In this document: positions 50,785 to 60,586 of the stretch, piece after piece
Layout: each line of letters opens with the position of its first letter
Position numbering within the stretch: position 1 is the stretch's first letter
NCBI GenBank assembly: GCA_013298595.1
Contig: JAAFIG010000025.1
Coordinates: 1 to 64,000 of the forward strand
Source: Deinococcales bacterium
GTDB lineage: Bacteria > Deinococcota > Deinococci > Deinococcales > JAAFIG01
DNA length: 64,000 nucleotides
Direction: 5' to 3'
Made by a program: the position numbers and the translations under genes
The notes under the pieces: model-generated
Databases searched by the model: none
Seen by the model: only the letters and a program-made list of their open reading frames with translations
What the model was told of the DNA's origin: nothing

Positions 50785-51825
50785 TTATGCGTAACTCGCC
50801 ATGACTTGCTCGAGACTTTCACGGCTTGGGCGGGTCATGCTTTCTGGCAGTAATGCCAGTGCTGTATCATGAACGTGCTCGGTGTCTATCAGAGTTCTGC
50901 GGCTTTCGTTCAGGTACACCAATCCTGTGATCAGTTCACCGCTGCGTTGCCCATCCGCAAGGAGTTTTAAGGCGCTGAGTTTATCGGTTGGGTTGTGGTC
51001 TTTAGAAAGTTTTTTCAGTTGAATGGTTGGACCTTCGTGGAGTTTGACGCTGAGCACTTCGCCTGGTTCGTAATCTACAGCAATTTCCGAGAATTCTTGA
51101 ACAAAGGTGATGTCGTGGATTGGCACTTCGTGTTCTTTGCCGTAACTGTAACTTTTGGTGCTCTTGTCGTCGTTGTTGAAAGTCACGCATGGTGAAATAA
51201 TGTCGAGTACAGCGATGCCCTTAAAGCTCATGGCAGCTTTTAAGAGTTCGGTGACTTGTTTGGCATCACCAGCGAAACTGCGTGCCACAAAACCTGCACC
51301 TGCAATGATTGCTTCGGCGCATAAATCTAGGGGCGGTTGTTCGTTGGTACCAGCGTATTTGAGGGTTTGCCCTTCGTCGGCTGTGGCGCTGAATTGTCCT
51401 TTGGTTAAGCCGTACACACCGTTGTTCTCGATGATGTACACCATTGGTACATTGCGACGTACTGCGTGCTTGAATTGCCCTAAGCCAATGCTACCGCTGT
51501 CGCCATCGCCTGATACACCAATGGCGGTTTGGTGGCGTTGTGCCAGCATTGCACCAGTAGCAACACTTGGCATACGACCATGCACAGTGTTGATACCGTG
51601 AGCGCCATTAAGGAAGTAAGCTGGGCTTTTGCTCGAGCAGCCAATACCGCTGAGTTTAATCACTTCGTGGGGTTTTAAGCCAACTGAGTAAGCAGCGTCT
51701 ATGATTCGCATTGAGATGCTGTCATGACCACAACCTGGGCATAGGGTGCTGGGTAAACCTTTGTAATCGGCTTTGGTTAAACCAATGCTGTTGGTGCTTG
51801 GAGCTGGTACTGTTGCAGCAGTCAT
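50785..51825 (-). CDS. korB: 2-oxoacid:ferredoxin oxidoreductase beta subunit
   Basis: The thiamine-diphosphate-binding subunit that, with KorA, oxidatively decarboxylates 2-oxoglutarate or another 2-oxoacid to acyl-CoA, reducing ferredoxin. It has 346 residues. It has CPGCGHDSIS and a third cysteine in SGIGCSSKSP (Fe-S ligands), GDGDSGSIGLGQFKHAVRRN and ENNGVYGLTKGQ (TPP and metal site). It starts just after korA on the same strand with AAAGGAG. Substrate specificity cannot be fixed from sequence. Confidence 0.9.
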   Translation of the reverse strand: MTAATVPAPSTNSIGLTKADYKGLPSTLCPGCGHDSISMRIIDAAYSVGLKPHEVIKLSGIGCSSKSPAYFLNGAHGINTVHGRMPSVATGAMLAQRHQTAIGVSGDGDSGSIGLGQFKHAVRRNVPMVYIIENNGVYGLTKGQFSATADEGQTLKYAGTNEQPPLDLCAEAIIAGAGFVARSFAGDAKQVTELLKAAMSFKGIAVLDIISPCVTFNNDDKSTKSYSYGKEHEVPIHDITFVQEFSEIAVDYEPGEVLSVKLHEGPTIQLKKLSKDHNPTDKLSALKLLADGQRSGELITGLVYLNESRRTLIDTEHVHDTALALLPESMTRPSRESLEQVMASYA

Positions 51826-51826
51826 G

Positions 51827-53644
51827 TTATTTCACTCCTTTAACTCGAGTTGCCACAAATTCGCCGCTGAGTGGCAAACCATCGCAATGTGCGATGCTGT
51901 GGATGCGGGTAGCAAATTCTGGGTATTCGGTGCGAAGCAAAATTGCTAATTGACCATGTTGGTTCATTTCGACCACAATGACTTTGTCATGAGCTGCAAT
52001 GAAATCGTGGACTTCTTTTCCAAAAGGTAAAGCTCTGACGCGCATATAGTCAGAAGGGACACCATCTTTGGCGAGCATGGCTCGACCTTCGACCATCGCT
52101 GGGTCTACACTGCCCATTGCAATTAAACCAAGGCTTGCACCTGTGCTGTCAATCATTGGTTTTGGCACGATGTCTCTGGCATGGTTGTGCTTGCGATCTA
52201 AACGCGCCAAGTTTTTCTGCCAATCTTCTGGGCGTTCAGAGTATGTGGCAATATCGGTATGACCTGTCCCTCGAGTGAAGTAGGCTGCGCCCATTGCGTC
52301 TGTACCGGGTAATGTGCGTGGTCCTACACCCAAGCCGTCTTCGTCTTTATAACGAGCGAAGGTATGTCCTGCTTTAATCACATCTTCGGCACTGAGCACC
52401 TTGCCGCGATTCATTGGTTCAGTTGGGTATTCAAATGGCTCTGACATCCAGATATTCATGCCAAGGTCAAGGTCGGAGTTAACAAAAACAGGGGTTTGCA
52501 ATTGATCGGACAAATCAAAAGCACGCCAACCGAATTCAAAGCATTCCTTGGGGTCTGATGGTAACAAGACAATGTGCTTGGTATCGCCATGCGAGAGGTA
52601 ATAGGTGCTGAGCAAATCGCCTTGGGACACTCGAGTTGGTAAACCTGTACTTGGACCCATGCGTTGCACATTCCAAATCACCAGTGGCACTTCGGCAAAG
52701 TACGCGTACCCAGCAAACTCAGACATTAAACTGATACCCGGACCCGATGTGCTGGTCATGGCTCGAGCGCCGCCCCAACCCGCTCCGATTAACATACCAA
52801 TGGCAGCTAATTCGTCTTCGGCTTGGACAATGGCAAAGGTGGCTTTACCCGTTTCTTTATCTTGGCGTAATTTTGGCATCCATTCGATCATGCCGTCAGC
52901 AAGGCTGGTGGCTGGTGTAATGGGGTACCATGCAAGCACAGTACAACCACCGTAAATACCACCCAAGGCACCTGCCATATTGCCATCAATTAAAATTTTA
53001 CCTTTGGTGGCATCCATTCGTTCAACACGGTACGGATCAGATTTAACGATATTGGCAGCGCACCAATCAAAAGCAGCTTTGGCGATATTAAAGTTACTTT
53101 CGACCACTTTGGTTTTACCAGCAAAATTCTTGTTCAAGTACGCGTAAATGGTATCCATTTCGATACCAATCACTTGGGCGACCGCACCCACATACACCAA
53201 GTTGACCATGCGATCACGGAACTTCGGGTCTACATTTTGTTCTTTCATGATTGCGTTAGCTGGCAAGGCATAGACAGAAACATCATCTCTCGAGCCAACC
53301 AATTTAATGTTATCGGGGTAGAACATCACACCACCACTGGGCAAGGTGCGGAAATCTTCCTCGATGGTTTTAGCATTAAACGCCACCAGAATTTCAGAAT
53401 TATCCCGACGAGCAGTAAAACCTGCCCCACTGGCACGAATCGAATACCAAGTTGGTAAACCCTTAATGTTACTGGGAAATAAATTCTTAGCATTGACTGG
53501 AATACCCATTTGGAACAAGGCATTGACCAGAGTAGCGTTAGCGGTTTGCGAACCGGAACCGTTGACGGTTGCCACGTTAATCGTAAAATCATTGATCACA
53601 GGGGCACGATTGGTACTGCTAGGGCGTTCAGCGAGTTGCGTCAT
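51827..53644 (-). CDS. korA: 2-oxoacid:ferredoxin oxidoreductase alpha subunit (gamma-alpha fusion)
   Basis: A 605-residue subunit joining the gamma domain (about 20-200, VATVNGSGSQTANATLVNALFQMG and the IRASG stretch) to the alpha domain (about 225-600, GNMAGALGGIYGGCTVLAWYPITPATSLADGM, QAEDELAAIGMLIGAGWGGARAMTSTSGPG, SQGDLLSTYYLSHGD). The two-subunit form is typical of aerobic bacteria. korA-korB are cotranscribed; a TAGAAT box lies 77-82 nt before the ATG. Confidence 0.92.
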   Translation of the reverse strand: MTQLAERPSSTNRAPVINDFTINVATVNGSGSQTANATLVNALFQMGIPVNAKNLFPSNIKGLPTWYSIRASGAGFTARRDNSEILVAFNAKTIEEDFRTLPSGGVMFYPDNIKLVGSRDDVSVYALPANAIMKEQNVDPKFRDRMVNLVYVGAVAQVIGIEMDTIYAYLNKNFAGKTKVVESNFNIAKAAFDWCAANIVKSDPYRVERMDATKGKILIDGNMAGALGGIYGGCTVLAWYPITPATSLADGMIEWMPKLRQDKETGKATFAIVQAEDELAAIGMLIGAGWGGARAMTSTSGPGISLMSEFAGYAYFAEVPLVIWNVQRMGPSTGLPTRVSQGDLLSTYYLSHGDTKHIVLLPSDPKECFEFGWRAFDLSDQLQTPVFVNSDLDLGMNIWMSEPFEYPTEPMNRGKVLSAEDVIKAGHTFARYKDEDGLGVGPRTLPGTDAMGAAYFTRGTGHTDIATYSERPEDWQKNLARLDRKHNHARDIVPKPMIDSTGASLGLIAMGSVDPAMVEGRAMLAKDGVPSDYMRVRALPFGKEVHDFIAAHDKVIVVEMNQHGQLAILLRTEYPEFATRIHSIAHCDGLPLSGEFVATRVKGVK

Positions 53645-53801
53645 CGAAAAAAACCTCGAGAAATGAGAAAGAAAGAAGTCTACGCTCGAGCCACCGTGAC
53701 CCGAAAACTTATCTATTCTAGCAAACCTCGAGCCAAGACAATGGGCATTTTGCCCACAGAGTTAACGTGCCTTTCTCAGGGACATGATCTATACTGATTT
53801 C

Positions 53802-54383
53802 ATGACAGCTTTACTCGAGCCTTTACAAACTGAAACACAAGTGCTTCAGAGTTTACGTTTCGCTCGAATTACCCTCGAGATGTACGACGCTTTGATTGAA
53901 ACTGGAAAAATTACCTCAGAATCTCGAGTTGAATTACTTGATGGTAAACTTGTGGAGCTAGAACCTATGAATACACCACATATGAACCGAGTTAAAGATA
54001 TGTATGACCGTCTAAATCTACAATTCCAAAGACGTGCTGATGTCTATAACCAAAGCCCTATTGAATTGCCTAGCGATGGCAGACCACAACCCGACTTAGC
54101 CATTATCCATCGGGGTGCTGCTCGAGAAGATTTTGCTCGCCCAGAACAAATTTATTTACTGATCGAGATTGCTGACACTTCGATTTATACCGACCGTGAA
54201 CACAAACAACTGCTCTATGCTCGAGATGGCATTGTTGAATACTGGATTCTCAACCTCAACAAAAACCAACTCGAGGTATACCGCCACCCAGATGGAGAAC
54301 GGTACACCTCGAGTTTTACCTTACAAGCTGGGCAAAAAGCAGCGTGTTTAGCCTTCCCAGATGACCAAATCGATTGGTCTTAA
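53802..54383 (+). CDS. Uma2-family endonuclease-like protein
   Basis: A 193-residue member of the Uma2 (DUF820) family with a restriction-endonuclease-like fold. The motifs are [23 protein letters not shown] (acidic residue), [10 protein letters not shown] (E-x-x-D) and [15 protein letters not shown]. Family function is unproven; copies are abundant in cyanobacteria and Deinococcota. The ATG at 53802, 6 nt after TATACT, is preferred to the frame start at 53784. Its end overlaps the convergent mdh by 4 bp. Confidence 0.82.
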   Translation: MTALLEPLQTETQVLQSLRFARITLEMYDALIETGKITSESRVELLDGKLVELEPMNTPHMNRVKDMYDRLNLQFQRRADVYNQSPIELPSDGRPQPDLAIIHRGAAREDFARPEQIYLLIEIADTSIYTDREHKQLLYARDGIVEYWILNLNKNQLEVYRHPDGERYTSSFTLQAGQKAACLAFPDDQIDWS

Positions 54384-55357
54384 ATCAAACCAAGTTCACG
54401 CACAGCTTTGCGTTCATCTTCGAGTTCAGCAGCGGTCGCATCCATTTTGCTGCGGCTAAAATCATTAATCTCGAGTCCTTGAATAATGCTGTATGCCCCA
54501 TCTTTGCAGGTAACAGGAAAACTATATATTAAGCCTTCTGGGATGCCGTAACTCCCATCTGATGGAATACCCATACTTGCCCAGTTTGAACCTAATGCCC
54601 AATCGCGCATATGGTCAATGGCAGCATTTGCTGCACTGGCAGCACTGCTCAGCCCTCGAGCTTCAATAATCGCAGCGCCACGTTTCGCCACCGTTGGAAT
54701 AAAGGTGCTCTCGAGCCAAACTTGATCGTTGACCAAAGCCGCTGCGTTTTTACCACCAACGGTGGCATGAAAAATATCAGGGTACTGCGTACTCGAGTGA
54801 TTCCCCCAAATGGTTAGTTTTTCGATACTCGAGACAGGTTGATTGGTTTTGGCTGCCAATTGCGACAATGCCCGATTATGATCCAAACGAGTCATAGCAG
54901 TAAATTGCCTAGGGTCGAGTTTAGGCGCGTGCTGCTGAGCAATTAAAGCATTGGTATTAGCAGGATTACCCACCACTAAAACCTTGACATCTCGAGCTGC
55001 CACTTCTGAAAGTGCCTGCCCTTGAGGCTTAAAAATCCCACCATTGGCTGCCAATAAATCGCCACGCTCCATACCTTGCTTACGCGGCATTGCGCCCACC
55101 AGCAAAGCATAATTGACATCCGCAAAGGCTTTCAAAGGATCATCGGAAGCTACCATACCCGCCAGCAACGGAAATGCACAATCCTCGAGTTCCATCATCA
55201 CACCCTGCAACGCTTTTAAAGCAGGCGTAATCTCGAGCAAATGCAAAATAACAGGTTGATCCTTACCCAGCATCTCACCACTGGCAATACGAAACAACAA
55301 ACTATACCCAATTTGACCGGCGGCACCAGTCACTGCAACACGAACGGGAGCTTTCAT
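54380..55357 (-). CDS. mdh: Malate dehydrogenase
   Basis: Interconverts malate and oxaloacetate in the citric-acid cycle. A 325-residue cytosolic-type enzyme. It has [25 protein letters not shown] (NAD site), [15 protein letters not shown] (mobile loop with substrate arginines), [17 protein letters not shown] and [12 protein letters not shown] with the catalytic His. This is the Thermus-like class. A GGAGG lies just before the ATG and a TACAAT box (minus strand, 55423-55428) about 65 bp upstream. Confidence 0.95.
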   Translation of the reverse strand: MKAPVRVAVTGAAGQIGYSLLFRIASGEMLGKDQPVILHLLEITPALKALQGVMMELEDCAFPLLAGMVASDDPLKAFADVNYALLVGAMPRKQGMERGDLLAANGGIFKPQGQALSEVAARDVKVLVVGNPANTNALIAQQHAPKLDPRQFTAMTRLDHNRALSQLAAKTNQPVSSIEKLTIWGNHSSTQYPDIFHATVGGKNAAALVNDQVWLESTFIPTVAKRGAAIIEARGLSSAASAANAAIDHMRDWALGSNWASMGIPSDGSYGIPEGLIYSFPVTCKDGAYSIIQGLEINDFSRSKMDATAAELEDERKAVRELGLI

Positions 55358-55492
55358 AATCCTCCAAAATTAACTCAGGCGCTCGAGTCATCTCGAGTCA
55401 AACCAATAAAATTGCAATGCGTATTGTACCGCTTGATTGCAGGCAAAAGCATAACAAGTGTTTGACTTGCAAATGCCCTCATACAACCAGCA

Positions 55493-55517
55493 AAAAAGGC
55501 GCTTTATGCGCCTTTTT
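55493..55517 (-). terminator. Intrinsic terminator after ilvE
   Basis: AAAAAGGCGC and GCGCCTTTTT form a 10-bp stem with a TTTAT loop. It lies 18 bp beyond the ilvE stop and upstream of the mdh promoter. Confidence 0.85.
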
Positions 55518-55535
55518 ATTTACAGCGTGTTGTAC

Positions 55536-56489
55536 TTAATCAGTTGCCACAAGTGATTGACTAATTTCAACTCGAGTTAACCAATGAGCAAAAGCAGGGT
55601 TGCGACCACGCACCACATCATCAAATAAAGCACTTAACTTGGTTGTGATCGGACGTGTCACATCACCAACCACACGTTTATCCACTTCACCAACAGGGGC
55701 AATCTGAGCAGCCGTACCAGCCAGAAAAATTTCATCTGCAATATACAACTCGCTACGATCAATCTCGCGTTCCAACACAGGAATCTCGAGGAATTTTGCT
55801 AACTCGAGCACACTGCGCCGTGTGATACCCTCGAGCACATCTGCCGTCACAGGCGCAGTAATCAACACACCATCACGCACCATAAATAAATTCGCAGCAC
55901 TGGCTTCAGCCACTTTGCCACGATCATTCATCATAATCGCATCATCAAAACCATTGATTTGTGCTTCATCCTTAGCAATCGAAGAATTGACATACGCGCC
56001 ACCAATCTTGCCTCGAGCAGGAATCGCACCATCTGCCACACGCCGCCAACTCGAGACCATAACACGCAAAGGTTTAACCTCACCATCACCGAAGTAATTG
56101 CCCAGCGGCAACATATAAATACTAAACGCCCCACCAGGATGCCCAATACTTGGACCTAAACTCAGATCAGACTTATATGCAAACGGACGAAAATAACAAT
56201 CTGAAGTTGGGGCATTACGCTTTGTCAGTTCAATCATGGCGTTTGCCAAATAATCCACGTTACCTGGCAAAGCAATTTTTAGTAAAGACGCACTCCTCGA
56301 GAAACGCAACATATGATCGGGCAACCGAAAAATACTAATCGCACCATCATCGCCACGGTAACCACGCACCCCACCAAAACACGACAAGCCATACTGCAAA
56401 GCTAGTGTTGCTACTGACACATTCGCATGGGCAAACGGAATAATCTTTTCATTAAAAAACGCGTACTCGAGAAATTGATTCGCAGCCAC
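55536..56489 (-). CDS. ilvE: Branched-chain amino acid aminotransferase
   Basis: The last step of Leu, Ile and Val synthesis, or the first of their breakdown, with PLP. A 317-residue fold-type IV transaminase. It has FGGVRGYRGDDG, RPFAYKSD, GKIGGAYVNSSIAKDEA (containing the PLP lysine), FDDAIMMNDRGKVAEASAANLFMV and GITRRSVLELA. The start is GTG at 56489, downstream of pilC by 11 bp on the same strand. Confidence 0.93.
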   Translation of the reverse strand: MAANQFLEYAFFNEKIIPFAHANVSVATLALQYGLSCFGGVRGYRGDDGAISIFRLPDHMLRFSRSASLLKIALPGNVDYLANAMIELTKRNAPTSDCYFRPFAYKSDLSLGPSIGHPGGAFSIYMLPLGNYFGDGEVKPLRVMVSSWRRVADGAIPARGKIGGAYVNSSIAKDEAQINGFDDAIMMNDRGKVAEASAANLFMVRDGVLITAPVTADVLEGITRRSVLELAKFLEIPVLEREIDRSELYIADEIFLAGTAAQIAPVGEVDKRVVGDVTRPITTKLSALFDDVVRGRNPAFAHWLTRVEISQSLVATD

Positions 56490-56500
56490 AAAGACCTTTC

Positions 56501-57739
56501 TTACTTCGCTAATTCATCAATCAATGCAAACATCGGTAAGAACATACCAGCTACAATCAAACCGACTATGAAACCTAGGAAAATAATCATAATTGGTTCA
56601 ATGGCTGCAGTTAATTGATCTACAGCTTCATCCACTTCACGCTCATAGTATTGAGCAACCTTATCAAGCATGGTGTCTAAACCACCTGTTTCTTCGCCAA
56701 TAGCAACCATTGAAACAACCATTGGAGGAAATACATCTACAGCTGCTGCCATCGGTTGTGACATTTGCTCGCCTTGCATAACAGCATTTTTGGCGTTAGT
56801 TAAAGCATCTTCAACGATGGCATTATTGGATGTGCCACGAACAATGTCTAAGGACTCAATAATGTTAACACCACTTTTAATTAACAAAGAAAGAGTATTC
56901 GAGAACGATGCAAGTGAAGCTTTTGATATTAAATTACCAATAACTGGAGCCTTCATTTTTAGACGATCAAGCACATGTCGACCATTGTCCGTACGATAAT
57001 AGTACCGAAAGGCAAAAAAAGCAGCGATACCAATAGCCACTATAAGTAATGTTTGATTTTGCAGAAATTGTGAAACAGCATCTAGAAATCGTGTCAGAGG
57101 TGGCAAATCTGCACTTGGATTGATGTCTTTAATCATTTTCGCAAATTGTGGCACGATTGTTGTGAGCAAAAAATATGTAACACCTAGGGCAAATACCAAA
57201 ACAATAGTTGGATAGGTTAATGCGCCTTTTATTTTACCACGCAATGCCAAATCCTTTTCTTTAAAAATAGCGACTCTATCAAGCACTGTGTCAAGCGTAC
57301 CTGATACCTCTCCAGCTCTGACCAAGTTGAGGAATAAGCGATCAAAGACTCGAGGGTATTTATTGAGAGCATCTGAAAATGGAATACCACTTTCGACTGT
57401 TTGACGAATATCGCGAAGAATTTTACGTAAGCCTTTGTGCTCTGTTTGCTTCGCCAAGATTGTTAAAGACTGTACTAATGGCAAACCTGCATCAATCATG
57501 GTTGCCATTTGACGAGCAAAAATGGCAACTGCTTTTAAGCCAGGTAATTGATTTTCTTCGTTTAAAAAACCAGGTAATTGAATATCTTGGTTGATACCCG
57601 TTTTTGGTTCAGTAATCGAAACAATAGTTAAGTTCTTCTCACGGAGTTTATCGCGCACAGCTTTAGAAGTATCAGCTTCCATGGTGGATAAAATAATTTT
57701 GCCAGTGTTATCGCGGACTCGGTACGTGAATGTTGGCAT
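56501..57739 (-). CDS. pilC: Type IV pilus / type II secretion inner-membrane platform protein
   Basis: A 412-residue GspF/PilC protein. Two homologous halves (about 75-200 and 280-400), each with the T2SSF pattern (FARQMATMIDAGLPLVQSL and FSNTLSLLIKSGVNIIESL), and three membrane helices (about 175-200, 225-250, 380-405). It anchors the pilus assembly motor and implies twitching or DNA uptake. A GGAGG precedes the ATG, and TATACT (57792-57797, minus strand) merges with a CTCGAG. This gene has only one internal CTCGAG. Confidence 0.92.
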   Translation of the reverse strand: MPTFTYRVRDNTGKIILSTMEADTSKAVRDKLREKNLTIVSITEPKTGINQDIQLPGFLNEENQLPGLKAVAIFARQMATMIDAGLPLVQSLTILAKQTEHKGLRKILRDIRQTVESGIPFSDALNKYPRVFDRLFLNLVRAGEVSGTLDTVLDRVAIFKEKDLALRGKIKGALTYPTIVLVFALGVTYFLLTTIVPQFAKMIKDINPSADLPPLTRFLDAVSQFLQNQTLLIVAIGIAAFFAFRYYYRTDNGRHVLDRLKMKAPVIGNLISKASLASFSNTLSLLIKSGVNIIESLDIVRGTSNNAIVEDALTNAKNAVMQGEQMSQPMAAAVDVFPPMVVSMVAIGEETGGLDTMLDKVAQYYEREVDEAVDQLTAAIEPIMIIFLGFIVGLIVAGMFLPMFALIDELAK

Positions 57740-57825
57740 AACAACCTCCGTTGTGACTCGAGGGTTGGCTCGAGTGGGTTTGGAATACTCGAGTATAGCG
57801 CACTTGGCTTGTGGTTTGTGGCATT

Positions 57826-58743
57826 TTAGGTGATAGCGTTGAGTAGTGCGTGATGGACAACATTTTGCACGGCTGCAACAAGGGCAATCAGTGGTGGTGT
57901 AGGTATATCACCGCAACTAAAGACAAAGCTGGTGTCGCCATCGTGAGGTGTGTGGGATGGGCGTGTGCCTCGAGCTAAACCCATTTGTGCGGCTTGGGCA
58001 AGGATGTTGCACTCAAGTTTGCTGAGTTTGGCATCTGTGCCAATGGCGATAAGGGTGGTGTTGGTGTGTTCTAAGAAACGGTTTTGTCCTGCGGTGAGGA
58101 TCTCGAGGCGTTCGGGTTCGGTGAGGCGTGTACCGTCGGGTTTGCGGGTGCCTGCTATCACTTCGCCGTTTGGGTTGACGATGTCGCCTGTTGGGTTGGC
58201 AATGACCATCGCTGCCACTCGAGCTTCACCAACTTGAATCAGGGCATTGCCGAGACCGCCCGGCTCGGCATGGGCAAAACCAAGTAATTTGCCTACCATA
58301 GCTCCTGTTCCTGCGCCGATTAAACCGTTGGGAATGGGTTGGCTCGAGGCATTTTGACAGGCGATGTAGCCTTCGGTGGCACTCGGGCGAATCTTTGGAT
58401 TGCCGTGAGCTAAGTCGAAAATGACGGCGCTTGGCACGATGGGTATGCGTCCACCGGGGGTGAGGACACCTTCGTTTTGTTCCTCGAGGTATTGGGTTAC
58501 GCCTGTTGTAGCAGCAAGTCCGAAAGCACTGCCACCTGTTAGGAGGAGCGCATGGACTTTTTCCACGGCTTTGTCAGGGGCAAGTAATGGAGTTTCTCGA
58601 GTGCCTGGTGCTCCACCTCGTACTTCAGCACTCATGACTGCGCCACCTTTGGGTAAAAGTATGACAGTGCAACCCGTTTTGGCTTCGAGGTGCGTCCAAT
58701 GTCCAACGCGGATATTGGGTAATGCGGTTAAGGTGTGGTTCAC
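57826..58743 (-). CDS. P1-family (S58/DmpA) aminopeptidase-like protein
   Basis: A 305-residue N-terminal-nucleophile-fold hydrolase. It has NIRVGHWTHLEAKTGCTVIL, the EVRGGAPGTRETPLL and LLTGGSAFGLAATTGV segments, and NTTLIAIGTDA, where self-cleavage before Thr would create the nucleophile. Relatives cleave beta-amino acyl or D-amino acyl peptides. The start is GTG, overlapping the upstream glycosyltransferase stop (GTGA). Confidence 0.88.
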   Translation of the reverse strand: MNHTLTALPNIRVGHWTHLEAKTGCTVILLPKGGAVMSAEVRGGAPGTRETPLLAPDKAVEKVHALLLTGGSAFGLAATTGVTQYLEEQNEGVLTPGGRIPIVPSAVIFDLAHGNPKIRPSATEGYIACQNASSQPIPNGLIGAGTGAMVGKLLGFAHAEPGGLGNALIQVGEARVAAMVIANPTGDIVNPNGEVIAGTRKPDGTRLTEPERLEILTAGQNRFLEHTNTTLIAIGTDAKLSKLECNILAQAAQMGLARGTRPSHTPHDGDTSFVFSCGDIPTPPLIALVAAVQNVVHHALLNAIT

Positions 58744-59837
58744 GTTTCTAGTGTACTTGAGGCTGGTGGTGTGCGTTTAACTTCGAGGATGCGTTGCTGG
58801 GCAACCAAGGCAAGTAAGGCAATGGTGATGATTGCACTGGCAAGAATGACCATGATGTTGACTCGTTGAATCAGCATCGAAACAATACTTAGGAGCAGCG
58901 TGGCACTCCACAGGGCAATCACGCTACGGCGCTGATCTAAACCTCGGCGCAGCAGTAAGTGATGTAGGTGGTCTTTACCAGGAGTATCTGGGCGAACGCC
59001 ACGCAGAATGCGACGAATCGTCACTTGGGTGGTATCAAGAATGGGAACAAGCAAAACAACCACAGGTGCGAGAATACTGGCTGCCGCTCCAACTTTTAAG
59101 GTGCCAAGCATCGAAACAGCCGCCAAGGTAAAGCCAATAAAGGTTGCCCCTGCATCGCCGAGAATGATTTTTGATGGATTAAAATTGTGCCGCAAAAATC
59201 CTAAGCATGAACCCGCCAAGGCAGCCAGAATTAAGGTAGCAGCTCCTCGAGTCGAGAATTGTGTTGAAAGAGCAAGTAAACTCATGGCGGTAATAAAGCC
59301 AAGTCCGCCGACATTGCCATCGATACCGTCGAGCAAATTGACAGCATTGGTGATACCCACCACCCAAATGATGGTCAGGATGGCATCTGCCCACATCGGC
59401 AACCACGTGATGTCAATGCGAATACCATTGACAATCAGTAGTCCCGCACAAAGTATTTGTACAACAATACGAAACAAACTGGGTAATTCAAATTGATCAT
59501 CTATAAAACCAACCAGCACCATGATCGCGCCACCCAAAGCAATGGAAAGTAATTGGATATTGACGGTGGCAAGCAAGGCTGGTTTGAGCGCAATGGCGAG
59601 TACCATGGCGGCAATCACACCCGCAAAAACCGTTAATCCACCGACATTGGGTAGCAATTCTTTGTTCAAACGGCGTTCATTGGGTTTATCACCTAATCCG
59701 CGTTCGACAGCGTAAGCTCGTACTCGAGGGATAAAAAACCATGTCACTGCCACAGCTGTTAAAAAAATCAGGCTGACTGGTAGCACTCCAATCTCGAGTC
59801 CACCACTGATACCAAAGCTTTTTAAGAATTCGTTCAC
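58740..59837 (-). CDS. Undecaprenyl-phosphate sugar-1-phosphate transferase (WecA/MraY family)
   Basis: A 365-residue protein with about eleven membrane helices. Conserved cytoplasmic motifs are KPNERRLNKELLPNVGG, NAVNLLDGIDGNVGG (catalytic Asp pair) and GDAGATFIGF with DHLHHLLLRRG. The closing HHLLLRRG fits WecA/TagO (GlcNAc-1-P transfer) better than MraY. It probably initiates wall polymer or exopolysaccharide synthesis. The start is GTG, 8 nt after TAAACT. Confidence 0.9.
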   Translation of the reverse strand: MNEFLKSFGISGGLEIGVLPVSLIFLTAVAVTWFFIPRVRAYAVERGLGDKPNERRLNKELLPNVGGLTVFAGVIAAMVLAIALKPALLATVNIQLLSIALGGAIMVLVGFIDDQFELPSLFRIVVQILCAGLLIVNGIRIDITWLPMWADAILTIIWVVGITNAVNLLDGIDGNVGGLGFITAMSLLALSTQFSTRGAATLILAALAGSCLGFLRHNFNPSKIILGDAGATFIGFTLAAVSMLGTLKVGAAASILAPVVVLLVPILDTTQVTIRRILRGVRPDTPGKDHLHHLLLRRGLDQRRSVIALWSATLLLSIVSMLIQRVNIMVILASAIITIALLALVAQQRILEVKRTPPASSTLET

Positions 59838-59880
59838 AACGCCTTAGTTTACTCGAGAAATCCGAGAAGCATGAGAGTGC

Positions 59881-60507
59881 TTATTTGGTGCCGTAAATAC
59901 GGTCGCCAGCGTCGCCTAATCCTGGCACAATGTACGCATGGTCGTTGAGGTGCGAATCGAGGGCTGCAACAACAATTTCCACATCTGGGTGCGCTGCTTG
60001 GACTCGAGCCACACCTTCTGGTGCTGCAATAATGTTGAGCAGTTTAATTTGACTAGCGCCAAGTTTTTTGACTTCGGCTATGGCATCCACGGCACTACCA
60101 CCTGTTGCCAGCATTGGGTCGAGGACAAATACGCGGCGGTCTTTGATGTCTTGTGGCAATTTTGCGTAGTAACGCACTGGTAATTTACTTTCAGGATTGC
60201 GGTATGTGCCAATATGTCCGACCTTCGCGGCTGGCACAAGTTTCAAAATCCCATCCACCATAATTAAACCAGCTCGTAGAATAGCCACCAAAGCCAATTT
60301 CTTGCCCGAAAGCACTTTGACTCGAGCTGTTTCCACAGGGGTCTTAACCGTTGTTTCCTCGAGTTCAAGATCACGCATGGCTTCAAATGCCATCAGCATC
60401 GTGACTTCGGTAATCAGTTCACGAAAATCTTTGCTGCCTGTGCGTTCATCGCGGATCAGAGCCAGTTTATGCTGCACCAAGGGATGGTCAATAACAGTTA
60501 AGGACAT
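59881..60507 (-). CDS. upp: Uracil phosphoribosyltransferase
   Basis: Salvages uracil with PRPP to UMP. It has 208 residues. It has [40 protein letters not shown], and the PRPP loop [17 protein letters not shown], ending [11 protein letters not shown], the conserved uracil-binding C-terminus. With pyrR it gives two routes to UMP in the window. A TACCCT box is 6 nt before the ATG. Confidence 0.96.
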   Translation of the reverse strand: MSLTVIDHPLVQHKLALIRDERTGSKDFRELITEVTMLMAFEAMRDLELEETTVKTPVETARVKVLSGKKLALVAILRAGLIMVDGILKLVPAAKVGHIGTYRNPESKLPVRYYAKLPQDIKDRRVFVLDPMLATGGSAVDAIAEVKKLGASQIKLLNIIAAPEGVARVQAAHPDVEIVVAALDSHLNDHAYIVPGLGDAGDRIYGTK

Positions 60508-60586
60508 GTCTCGAGGGTATCATATTTGGGCTGAAGCAGAAGGTTGAAAGATGAAGGATAAAGACAAAAGATGAAGGCAAAAGCTC

